Positions 22,091-30,592 of a DNA stretch of 64,000 nt are shown here, one piece after another (the first letter of the stretch is position 1; each line of letters opens with the position of its first letter). Origin of the DNA: Aculops lycopersici (taxonomy: Eukaryota; Arthropoda; Arachnida; Trombidiformes; Eriophyidae). The notes beneath the pieces were generated by a model that saw only the letters and a program-made list of their open reading frames with translations, was not told the DNA's origin and made no database searches. The DNA lies in the NCBI GenBank assembly GCA_015350385.1, contig WNKI01000002.1:9899546-9963545 (forward strand), in the 5' to 3' direction. Position numbers and translations under genes: made by a program.

Positions 22091-24275
22091 CAGGTGAGTT
22101 GCCCCTGCGGCTGTGGCGGGTACACAATCGAGTTGCGCGCTAACTGCAGCAGCAGAGGCGGCGGCGGACACTTTCCATCGCCAGCTTGGGTGGTTGCCGC
22201 CGCCACTGCCGCCGACCAGTCCCAGCCAGCTGCAAGTGGCCCGCGCAAGTGGTTGCCGCCTCAGCCATTGCCAATCGCACAGGTGAGCGCCTAGCGAGCG
22301 CGCCAACTGCAAGTGTTGCAACTCGTCTGACAACAAGGGAACCCGAGCACGGCGTCGTCGCCGTCCTAGTTGCACTCGACCCGATCTTTCGATAGGAATT
22401 GAAGTGACTCGCTCAGCTACATGCAAGCTCACCGACTCTAACCATCACACTCACAACTCAAATGGCCGCCGCCGCCGCCGCCGCCACATCGACCCACATG
22501 AGCGAGGATCCTTGAAAGCTTCGGCGTTGTTGCTACTGCTGCTGCTGCTTCACTTTCCTGTCATTAGTCGCGACGGCGACAATAGCGCTTGCAATAGCAA
22601 TAGCGATGCCACGAGCGCCACTTACCTGTGGCTCCCTCGACCGGCGCGAATGGTAGCGGTTGCTGACAACAGAAGCAGCAGCACGCTGGCAAGCTAACTA
22701 GCTTGACGGCGCCAGCAAACGACACGACGTAACAAAAAACGAGTCGTTGCGCCGCAGGTGAACTCTCGCCTCCGAATCAATGGATCGACGAGTTAACTTT
22801 TAATTCATCTCGCCATCGAGCTCGAGGTCTCGGCGACTTTTTTTGCTGCTGCTGTTGTTACCCTCTGTTGCTGTTGTATTACAGCAGCCGTCGACGCCAA
22901 GGAGTTGATTTTACGTCGTTGCTCTTATCGCGGCGGCCGCCGCCGTCGCTTGTGTCTAGCCAAACTCGCCGCCGTCTAATGCCCACTGGAGCGTCCAAGA
23001 TTTTCGCAGCAGCAGAATGAGCAACCACGGCCCAAACTCAATGAGATTCTCTCACTCTCACCTGGAGACTGGCGGTGATTGCCGTGGTCGCTTTTGCTGC
23101 TGGAAATTCAAACTGCAGCTCGAGGCGGCGAATGCTGCTACTGTTGCGGCGGCTAGCTAGTTTGGCAGCATCTCAACTCTTTGGCTTCGCCTTGCACATT
23201 TTCAACGCAGTACAACGAGTCGCCGCCGCCACCGTCACCGAAGCAGCAGCAACGCGGCCAGCATCGAGGCAGCAGCTCCACAACTGAGCAAGGAGAAGCC
23301 GACTGGAGAGGAGAAGCGAGAAAATTCCAAGGCCAAGTGAGCAAGCGAGAGGAGAGAGAAGACTAGCCACTCGATTCTGGAGTGCGTTTTAGTATAGTCA
23401 CCATTCACCTGCTGCTACTAATATATTAAAACTACTGCCGCGGTCTTCGCAAAGTTGTGCCGTTGGCGCGAACTTGCAAGCCAACTTTTAAGCTAGCCTT
23501 TTGCTTGGCCAATGATTTTCCTCCTACTGAAGGTCGAAACAATTGTTGGTGGTGATGGTCATCGTTGCAGTGGCCGGAAAACCACCGCCACTTTTCTCAG
23601 TCGCCACTTGAAAGCGGCTACGGCTAATGCTGTGGTTCAGGCACGCCTTGAGGCTCTTTTGCACAGAAAATAAAATCAACGGCACAGTAAAATCCTTTCG
23701 AGGAAAAATGGCGAGAAATTGGAGTATCAATGGCACAGAAACACCTGTGGAACACGGGATTGGAGGGGATCTTTTGTCACGATGGGCTGTACAAAGGCAA
23801 AGGAGCTACGTTCACCTGACTCTCGCGCCAATTTCCGGTAATACCGAAGTGCCTTAATGCCGAATCAGACATCCGGCACGAAGAGGCACAGAAAGGCGCT
23901 GGAAGCAGCCTCAAGTTAAGGCTGTGATTCCGGTCGCCTGCAACCTGGAGGTTTTACCGTGCACATTGGCCATTCAAATGGCATGAGATTTTTTCGCAAG
24001 AACCTGCAGGCGACCGGAATCACAGCCCGACACAAGGCATGCCTGACCAACAACACTAGCCACGGCGTTCGAGAGCGCTCGCCATACCTGCAGCGTCTGT
24101 TGTTGCGTAATAACAACAGACTGCAATTTTGTAACTTCAACTCGCCGAATTGCCGTCGCCACCGCTACCGCCGCGAGGAAACAATATGAAAATCTTGCGA
24201 CGAGCCGAGACTCGCCCACAAAGTTTTGCTCCAAGCTCCAACTCTCTCGCTAACAACTACTTATCCATCCACCTG
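22091..24275. promoter_or_regulatory. Cluster of CACCTG/CAGGTG E-boxes
   Basis: The hexamer CAGGTG or its complement occurs at 22091, 22280, 22755, 23059, 23406, 23813 and 24270, seven times in 2.2 kb; random sequence would give about one. This is the E-box bound by Snail/ZEB-type zinc fingers and by several bHLH dimers. An enhancer is the simplest reading, but the first three also form plus-strand splice-donor sequences. Confidence 0.35.
23921..24026. repeat. 22-bp perfect inverted repeat (hairpin, 62-nt loop)
   Basis: The arm at 23921-23942 is an exact reverse complement of the arm at 24005-24026. Almost concentric with it, the loop contains a second small stem (23969-23974 with 23977-23982, 2-nt loop). 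The arm length equals a small-RNA duplex, so a microRNA-like precursor is one reading; a short non-autonomous transposon relic is the other. I see no flanking target-site duplication. Confidence 0.45.
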
Positions 24276-24730
24276 GCCATTCTTTTCCTTTTCCCTCTCC
24301 TCCTCCTCCTCCATCTACTTTTCATGTTGCTGCTCTTGTCTGTCTGTCTCCCGTCGTTGCTTTGGTGGCCGCGATGCTGGAGTTTAAGTTAGGGCTAGAG
24401 ATGGGGTTTAACTTGTAGTTGGTTGGCCGAATTGAGATTGGGCTTGAGAAGAAAGGACTAGCACGGCAGGCGCCGTAGTGCTCAAAGTTGAAAGTCAATC
24501 CATCTCTTTGATAGGATTCGATGCTCGTACACTTCGTGCAAGTTTTGGTGGTCTCGCGATTTGTGTGACACGAAACAGCAAACTTAGTGGCCGACTATTA
24601 TAACTATCCTTCATTATTACTACTATTATTTTCACCTCCTTCATCCATTCCTAGTATGTAACGCCAGAAGTATCGGCACCTCAGCGAGCAGGTATCCATT
24701 TTTAATCTCTGGCGTAATTTTGAGATTTTT

Positions 24731-25314
24731 TCAAGAGACTCTTTCGCAGCAAAGTGATGGGTTAGCAAGGCGTTGAGCCTCAAGCAATGAGGTCGTCGAC
24801 TTGGGTTTTAATCCACTTACATTGTGAAGTTCATTGTCCATCTTTCTGGCCACAAATCGATCCAATAAAGAATAATCATCCATCAAACGCTCAAAGTTGA
24901 AAGATTCTCTCTCTTTAACTTTACCAGGCATCGTGGTCGTATCCAAATCGATGACGCATTTAACTAAAGCCTCGTCATCTGCCTATATTGTATGTTGTAT
25001 GTGTCACCTGGAATCAGATTCTTGCAAATGTTCGTTTCGAATAGAAACATCTAGTTTATTGTTTTATTTTAAGGCCACTTGTTGATCGTTCATTTACTTT
25101 CGCTCCAATGATGACTCATTTCAAAGGCTTGCTCGCGCGCTTTCCTTCGAACATAGAAACCAAAGAGTTACCTCAGAAAAAAGTGTATCAATTCGACAAC
25201 TTAGTATTGTATCGCTAGGAATCGATACATATCCATTTTCATCGGGAGCAAATCAACAAGTGGTTACAACATCTCGATTGTAATCAAAGTATCCTCTACT
25301 GGCTTAAGAGACAT
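24731..25314 (-). CDS. Unrecognised small gene, three-exon model
   Basis: I propose exons at 25268-25314, 25172-25214 and 24731-24982 on the minus strand. Introns are 53 and 189 bp, with GTAACC...CCTAG and GTAACT...ATATAG boundaries and consistent phases (2, then 0). The product is 113 residues and starts MSLKPVEDTLITIEMFD. The third exon is strongly protein-like: charged and hydrophobic residues alternate (KVKERESFNFERLMDDYSLL), probably helical, with no low complexity. ATTAAA (minus strand, 24701-24706) lies about 25 nt past the stop. A GTAAGT inside the third exon could be a further donor, making the C-terminus uncertain. No family recognised. It starts 224 bp from the divergent gene at 25539, so they may share a promoter. 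Confidence 0.4.
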
Positions 25315-25538
25315 CGATTCTTTCAACCAAGGCTCATCTATTGAGTCCCTCCGAGATCCATAAGTTGCAAACTAATTAATGCAAACAAGAAACGAAAACC
25401 TGATCAATTTATCCGATCTGTCATCTTTGAAGCTGAATAAACATTGAAGCCCCTTTGCAGAGTTATATATTCTGCCTACCGACAGAAAAATTAACATTAT
25501 ACTGACACAACACTCATTAAGCTGAATATCATTGAAAC

Positions 25539-26939
25539 ATGGGTGCCAAGCAATCGACCATGTCCATTAGTAGCGATGATTTTGATTCTGCAAATAGTGA
25601 GCTAGAATCCGGATCTGAATCTGAGGCTCGAACAGGACTTTTCTTGGCCAACTATTACTATGTTAAGTTTGACATCAAAAAAGTGGCCGACTATTACAGC
25701 AAATCAAAGTCCATTGTTGATACGGTTAATGAGAATCGTCAGGCCATCATCACTCTGCATCAACCGGAAACTAAACTGCGCATCACGCGATTCGATTGCG
25801 AGGACAAACCATCCGGCGGAATGTGGAATCACTCGCTGAAGTTGGCCAAAGCTTGCGGCTTAGTAGCTGCTGTTCTCATAGACTACCTTCGCGAGGACAG
25901 GCGATTCAAACAAGTGATTGGTCGGCTGGACGCCGACGACATGGACAAGCTCTACAGCGGACTTGCGTCCAAGTTTGGCATCCCGAAAAACCACCCGCTC
26001 TACTACTTCTACTGCACCGGTCACGAGGTTATGCTTGAGCACTACCCGGAGGAAGTGATGGCCATAACGCGAGCTAAGCTTCATCATGCGAAGCGACAGG
26101 CTCAAGGAAATGAGGAAAATATTGTCAAACGAGTGGATGATTTTATGGAGGAGTTAAAGACGGCTGGTGGCGATGGAGTGATTCATTACAATAAGGAAAA
26201 ATCTGACGAGTTCTTCAGAGAGCTGATCAGGATTTCGGATGCTAGCTCAGCCAAGCAACAGTCAAACAAAGACGAGGAGTCGGAGGAGACCAAGGTCAAG
26301 CGAAAACTTCTGTGCAATTATTACTCGACCAAGTTCAACATTCAACTAGTGGCCAAGTATTATGTTGACTCGCGCGACATAAAAAGAGCTCTCGATTCTG
26401 GCGAGGAACCGGAAGTCGAGTTGCATAGCGAGACAAAGTTCCGTGTGACCAGCAAGGACAAGGCAAGCGACGGCCTCTCGCTGATCTACTTTAGATTCAA
26501 CGGCCTGCTCGCTGCAGTTCTCATCGATTATTTGTTTGGGAATAGATTGAGATTTCCAAAAGTCGAGGGTCAACTTGATGTTAAAAATCTGAAGTTGACC
26601 AACTTTATGGCACAAGGTATTGGCTTAAAAAAGAAGGATCCGCTGTACTACTTCTACCACCCAGGTTACGAGATGCTATACGAGCACCACCCAGAGGAGG
26701 TACTCGCCATTTCCAAGTTTCGAGCCGACAATGTCGAAGCTCTCAATCTAATGAACTTTGCAGCAAAACGGCACCCAACTCCCGCCGAGGTTATCTACAG
26801 ACTGGAGGAGCACGTTGAGGACGTCAAATTGGTTTGCGGTTGGCTCGAAGTTGACATCTCGCGCGCTCGAAGTTTGCGTCAGGATTTGGAAGAAAAATGG
26901 ATTTCGCACCAGAACAAGAATCGTATAATCGAGATTTGA
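25539..26939 (+). CDS. Novel-family protein, two repeat domains, myristoylation-type N-terminus
   Basis: 466 residues, intronless, of a family I do not recognise. The start MGAKQST fits an N-myristoylation signal (Gly2, Ser6), followed by a serine/acidic linker. Domain 1 is about 36-185 and domain 2 about 256-400. Both share a pattern: NYY..KF[DN]I..VA.YY at the start, a LH..TK.R.T strand, GL.AAVLIDYL, RF....G.LD, and a final PLYYFY..G.E..YEH.PEEV.AI block. A probably helical C-terminus (about 405-455) ends IIEI. Domain 2 lacks five residues (SHLDG) present in the equivalent domain of the next gene. TTATATAT at 25463-25470 is a likely TATA element. A membrane-anchored scaffold is conceivable, but nothing shows a catalytic site. 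Confidence 0.85.
   Translation: MGAKQSTMSISSDDFDSANSELESGSESEARTGLFLANYYYVKFDIKKVADYYSKSKSIVDTVNENRQAIITLHQPETKLRITRFDCEDKPSGGMWNHSLKLAKACGLVAAVLIDYLREDRRFKQVIGRLDADDMDKLYSGLASKFGIPKNHPLYYFYCTGHEVMLEHYPEEVMAITRAKLHHAKRQAQGNEENIVKRVDDFMEELKTAGGDGVIHYNKEKSDEFFRELIRISDASSAKQQSNKDEESEETKVKRKLLCNYYSTKFNIQLVAKYYVDSRDIKRALDSGEEPEVELHSETKFRVTSKDKASDGLSLIYFRFNGLLAAVLIDYLFGNRLRFPKVEGQLDVKNLKLTNFMAQGIGLKKKDPLYYFYHPGYEMLYEHHPEEVLAISKFRADNVEALNLMNFAAKRHPTPAEVIYRLEEHVEDVKLVCGWLEVDISRARSLRQDLEEKWISHQNKNRIIEI
25645..26098 (+). repeat. Domain-sized duplicated block, copy A
   Basis: Matches 28661-29114 over 454 bp with one difference (a silent proline codon change, CCG to CCC). The block begins and ends almost exactly at the limits of domain 1; sequence on both sides diverges at once. 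This indicates very recent copying or gene conversion of a single domain. Confidence 0.95.
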
Positions 26940-27315
26940 TTCTTTTTGAATTGATATTTCGCTTTGATTACAACAAAGATGATATCGATAATGATATCAA
27001 TCAACTGCTGCAGTAAAATGATTGAATCAAAATGAGCGACTTGTATAAAAGGTTGTTGTCATGAGATACACTGATATCCGTCACGCGCTCGTTGTATTGC
27101 CAGTTCACTTATGATTAAATGGCAATCGTAATCTGAAGACCCCACGCATCGCAACCAAACACTCGTTGCATTTGTTCAGATCCTCAGAATGGCCGATATT
27201 TATTATTCAGCTCATTCGAGTTGAAAGTGGAAGATATTAACTATAACTAATTCCCTAGAGATCTAATCGAATCCCCAATTAAAGCTTCTGAGCTCTAAAT
27301 CGAATCAGATTCGAA
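26940..27315. promoter_or_regulatory. Intergenic region with TATA box before the second family gene
   Basis: TATAAAA at 27044-27050 is a textbook TATA element about 270 nt upstream of the next ATG. Two GATATCxATAATGATATC-type near-repeats lie about 26985-27000. No AATAAA was noticed for the upstream gene. Confidence 0.5.
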
Positions 27316-29967
27316 ATGGGTGCCGAACAATCGACAAGGGGGTCAAGGTCAAGGTCAAGAAATTTGAAAAATGCCAATACCGGAGACGATGGTGACTGCA
27401 GTGATAGTGACCACGACAACCGTGATTATGTTGGATTTAGATACGGAATCCTGTGCAATTATTTCAAGACTAAATTTGACATCAGATTAGTGGCAAAATA
27501 TTATTGTGACTCGAAGGAAATACGAGATGCTCTATTTGCCGGCAAGGAGCCTTTAATTAGGCTTCATCGGGAAACGGTGTTCCGTGTTACAAGAGGCGAC
27601 ACGGCCATCGATGGGGACCATCTAAATGGCTACTCTCTTAGATACTTCCGCGTTGGTGGCATCATCATGGCAGTTCTAATTGATTACATCTTTCAACAGG
27701 GAAGATTTGTCAATGTTGAAGGTGAGTTAGATCGCAAAAACCTACCAAAAAATTGGCTGGCTTCAAACATTGGTATTCCGAGCTCACACCCGTTGTACTA
27801 TTTCTACCACCCCGGCTGCGAGATGCTCTATGAGCTTTATCCTGAGGAAGTGCTCGCTATTACCAAGTTTAAAGCTGCTCATCCCGGCGAGTTGAATCTA
27901 ATGAATCAATCTGAGAATCGTCCAATGACTGAGGAGGAAGTTTGGAGGGAGCTTCAGTTTAGGATACAGGATACAACTGATTATTACAGAAAGGAGATTG
28001 CTTATTCGAGGAAGCGAGCTGATGATATGCATCAAGATTTAGAGCAAATCTTAATGGAGAAGAGAGCGTCGAGAAGTCGGTCTCAATCAAAAGTGAGAGT
28101 ACCGATAATACCACCTGTTGCCCGCGCGATGGAAGGAGTGGCGCCGCCACCTTCGATAAGGAAAGAGCATCAGCATCAGCATCAGCATCATCCACAGCGC
28201 CATCAACATCAACAACAAAAAGTTATAAGAGGAGTTTCGCCGATGACATTCAAGGTTAACGCTGAACCAAGGGTTGTTCAACAGCATAACAAGGGTGCAC
28301 CACACAACAAACAGGTATATGTGCCAAAATCAGCACCAAAAAAAGGACCGACACCATCAGCGGCGCTGGCAGCTGCCGAACAAGCCGCGGCCAGACCTGC
28401 AAATGGATCGGACCAGAATAGAGGAGCCCCTCTGACAGCAACTGCTGAACTGAAGGCTCAAAATAAACAGAATAAAAAAACACTCAAAGAATCCAACAAG
28501 CCGAAGGAACCTCAGATTAATGATTCGAATACCACAGGTAAAATCAATCAGAAGCATCAGGCGGCTGAGGTTTCCAAGGAGAAGAAAAACGAGAAAATAA
28601 CTAACAAACACGATGCCAAAGCCGAGACTGAGTCCAAGACCAAGACTAGACCTCGAATGCTGGCCAACTATTACTATGTTAAGTTTGACATCAAAAAAGT
28701 GGCCGACTATTACAGCAAATCAAAGTCCATTGTTGATACGGTTAATGAGAATCGTCAGGCCATCATCACTCTGCATCAACCGGAAACTAAACTGCGCATC
28801 ACGCGATTCGATTGCGAGGACAAACCATCCGGCGGAATGTGGAATCACTCGCTGAAGTTGGCCAAAGCTTGCGGCTTAGTAGCTGCTGTTCTCATAGACT
28901 ACCTTCGCGAGGACAGGCGATTCAAACAAGTGATTGGTCGGCTGGACGCCGACGACATGGACAAGCTCTACAGCGGACTTGCGTCCAAGTTTGGCATCCC
29001 GAAAAACCACCCCCTCTACTACTTCTACTGCACCGGTCACGAGGTTATGCTTGAGCACTACCCGGAGGAAGTGATGGCCATAACGCGAGCTAAGCTTCAT
29101 CATGCGAAGCGACACGCTCAGGGCAATGAGGTCAATAATGTCGAGCGAGTGGATGATAGCAATATTGAAGAGGCGGGAGGTGTGGGATTGCTCAATTATA
29201 ACAAGAAAAAATCTGACCAACTCTTCAAAGAGCTAATCAGCACTTCAAATGCATATTTGGACAAGCAAGAGAAAGCACAAAAGAGAGAAGCTTTACTTAG
29301 GATACTGGATCCCGAAGAGATTAAGAAGGAGCGAGGGCTTTTGTGTAACTATTACTCGACCAAGTTTGACATTCAACTAGTGGCCAAGTATTATGTTGAC
29401 TCGCGTGATTTGAAAGAGGCCCTCGATTCTGGCGAGGAACCGGAAGTTGAGTTGCATAGCGAGACAAAGTTCCGTGTGACCAGCAAGGAGAAGGCAAGCG
29501 ACGGTTCGCATCTCGACGGCTTCTCGCTGATCTACTTTAGATTCAACGGACTGCTCGCTGCAGTTCTCATCGACTATTTGCTTGAAAACGGCTCGAGATT
29601 CGCCAAAATCGAGGGCCAATTGGATTTGCTGAAACTCAACAATTGGATGGCGGAAAGTATTGGTCTAAACAGAAAGGATCCGCTGTACTACTTCTACCAT
29701 CCAGGTTACGAGATGCTATACGAGCACTATCCAGAGGAGGTACTCGCCATTTCCAAGTTTCGAGCCGACAATGCCGAAGGACTTAATCTGATGAACGAGG
29801 CCGAGGATAGACCTCAGACTCCCGATGAAGTTGAGGCAATCCTCTATGAGCATATCGAAAAGGTCGAGTTGATTTGCGGCGAGCTTGAGGTTACTATGGC
29901 TGGAGTTCAACACCGACAGCAAAAGTTGAAGACAGCTTGGAAAAAGCATAACATTATTGAGATATGA
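27316..29967 (+). CDS. Novel-family protein, three repeat domains, myristoylation-type N-terminus
   Basis: 883 residues, intronless, the largest member of the cluster. It starts MGAEQST, again a myristoylation-type signal, followed by an SRSRSR stretch. Domain 1 spans about 44-205, the middle domain about 449-600 and the last about 675-830. Between the first two lies a long low-complexity linker with histidine/glutamine repeats and a lysine-rich part. The region from about residue 449 to the end aligns with the whole of the upstream gene after its N-terminus, so this looks like a fusion of a one-domain gene with a copy of the two-domain gene. The middle domain is nearly identical in DNA to the neighbour's; the last domain has diverged more. 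It ends IIEI, like its neighbour. AATAAA occurs near 30223. Function unknown. Confidence 0.85.
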   Translation: MGAEQSTRGSRSRSRNLKNANTGDDGDCSDSDHDNRDYVGFRYGILCNYFKTKFDIRLVAKYYCDSKEIRDALFAGKEPLIRLHRETVFRVTRGDTAIDGDHLNGYSLRYFRVGGIIMAVLIDYIFQQGRFVNVEGELDRKNLPKNWLASNIGIPSSHPLYYFYHPGCEMLYELYPEEVLAITKFKAAHPGELNLMNQSENRPMTEEEVWRELQFRIQDTTDYYRKEIAYSRKRADDMHQDLEQILMEKRASRSRSQSKVRVPIIPPVARAMEGVAPPPSIRKEHQHQHQHHPQRHQHQQQKVIRGVSPMTFKVNAEPRVVQQHNKGAPHNKQVYVPKSAPKKGPTPSAALAAAEQAAARPANGSDQNRGAPLTATAELKAQNKQNKKTLKESNKPKEPQINDSNTTGKINQKHQAAEVSKEKKNEKITNKHDAKAETESKTKTRPRMLANYYYVKFDIKKVADYYSKSKSIVDTVNENRQAIITLHQPETKLRITRFDCEDKPSGGMWNHSLKLAKACGLVAAVLIDYLREDRRFKQVIGRLDADDMDKLYSGLASKFGIPKNHPLYYFYCTGHEVMLEHYPEEVMAITRAKLHHAKRHAQGNEVNNVERVDDSNIEEAGGVGLLNYNKKKSDQLFKELISTSNAYLDKQEKAQKREALLRILDPEEIKKERGLLCNYYSTKFDIQLVAKYYVDSRDLKEALDSGEEPEVELHSETKFRVTSKEKASDGSHLDGFSLIYFRFNGLLAAVLIDYLLENGSRFAKIEGQLDLLKLNNWMAESIGLNRKDPLYYFYHPGYEMLYEHYPEEVLAISKFRADNAEGLNLMNEAEDRPQTPDEVEAILYEHIEKVELICGELEVTMAGVQHRQQKLKTAWKKHNIIEI
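28661..29114 (+). repeat. Domain-sized duplicated block, copy B
   Basis: Partner of 25645-26098: same orientation, 3,016 bp away, one mismatch in 454 bp. Confidence 0.95.
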
Positions 29968-30592
29968 TCTCAATTTTTGATTCAATTTTTTCAGGAAATC
30001 GACTGCCTTGAAGGTGGTTTAAAATGATTGATTAAGTCGATACTTTTCAAGGGTCAACCATGTTCTTCTGCCCGATTCCAGTCAAAAGAATACCGCAATG
30101 CAAGCTCTATGTGCGCAAACAGTCAATCGCCTGCGACAAGTTGACGAGTGTTACGATTGCAACGCATCAGCAAGGAGGAGAAATACTTGCTTAGCTACAA
30201 AAAGATCGCTTTCGCTATAGTAAATAAAGAATGTTTTCCTGCCGAGTAGCTGTCGTGTGTAACCCTGCAGTTCGACTATGAGTCTTTTGAGCGACAGCGA
30301 TTTAGATCGAGAGTAACGCAATTATTGAGACAAGCTGTAGCGAGTTCTATGACTGTAGCATAGATCGAAGACCGCGGTATCTTTTGATGGTGCAAAAGTT
30401 TTGGGATCGGCTGAAGCTACAGGTTGTTGCGAAATAAAAAGATTTCATGCTGATCCATCTGCTAATCGGATCGATCGAGCTGAGGCCACATTTTATTTTC
30501 TAAAATTACTTCGTATAACTCGATTGGATACCCGAGTTTTGGAACTTTACCTTCGAAGTGATAAAATATATAGCTCGACGGCGACGACTGCA
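29968..30592. other. Intergenic region between second and third family genes
   Basis: Contains AATAAA near 30223 for the upstream gene, a 7-bp inverted repeat (30249-30255 with 30292-30298) and ATATATAG about 27 nt before the ATG at 30593. The frame of the third gene stays open for 64 codons upstream of that ATG without another ATG, so a spliced 5' exon cannot be excluded. Confidence 0.5.

Larger units (their letters stand above)
15765..24730. other. Nine-kilobase GC-rich gene desert
   Basis: No conserved protein is recognisable on either strand. The sequence is GC-rich with abundant CpG (strongest about 18700-23300) and many simple repeats (AGC/AGT runs near 16204, CT runs near 16265, GGCT runs near 16340, CAA at 18623-18647, AACCG at 19606-19630, CGA near 21928-21956, GCC near 22465-22486). 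It also has recurrent GCTCGCTCGC-type runs, a cluster of CAGGTG/CACCTG hexamers between 22091 and 24275, and a 22-bp inverted repeat (23921-24026). Three of the hexamers form good splice donors on the plus strand (CAG/GTGAG at 22091 and 22280, CAG/GTGAA at 22755), so untranslated exons or a long non-coding transcript are possible. No tRNA or snRNA was found. Confidence 0.5.

Noticed and set aside
30401..30592. 64-codon in-frame extension upstream of the third family gene
   Set aside because: It contains no ATG, and the poly-lysine start at 30593 is the first available methionine; kept only as a possible spliced exon.
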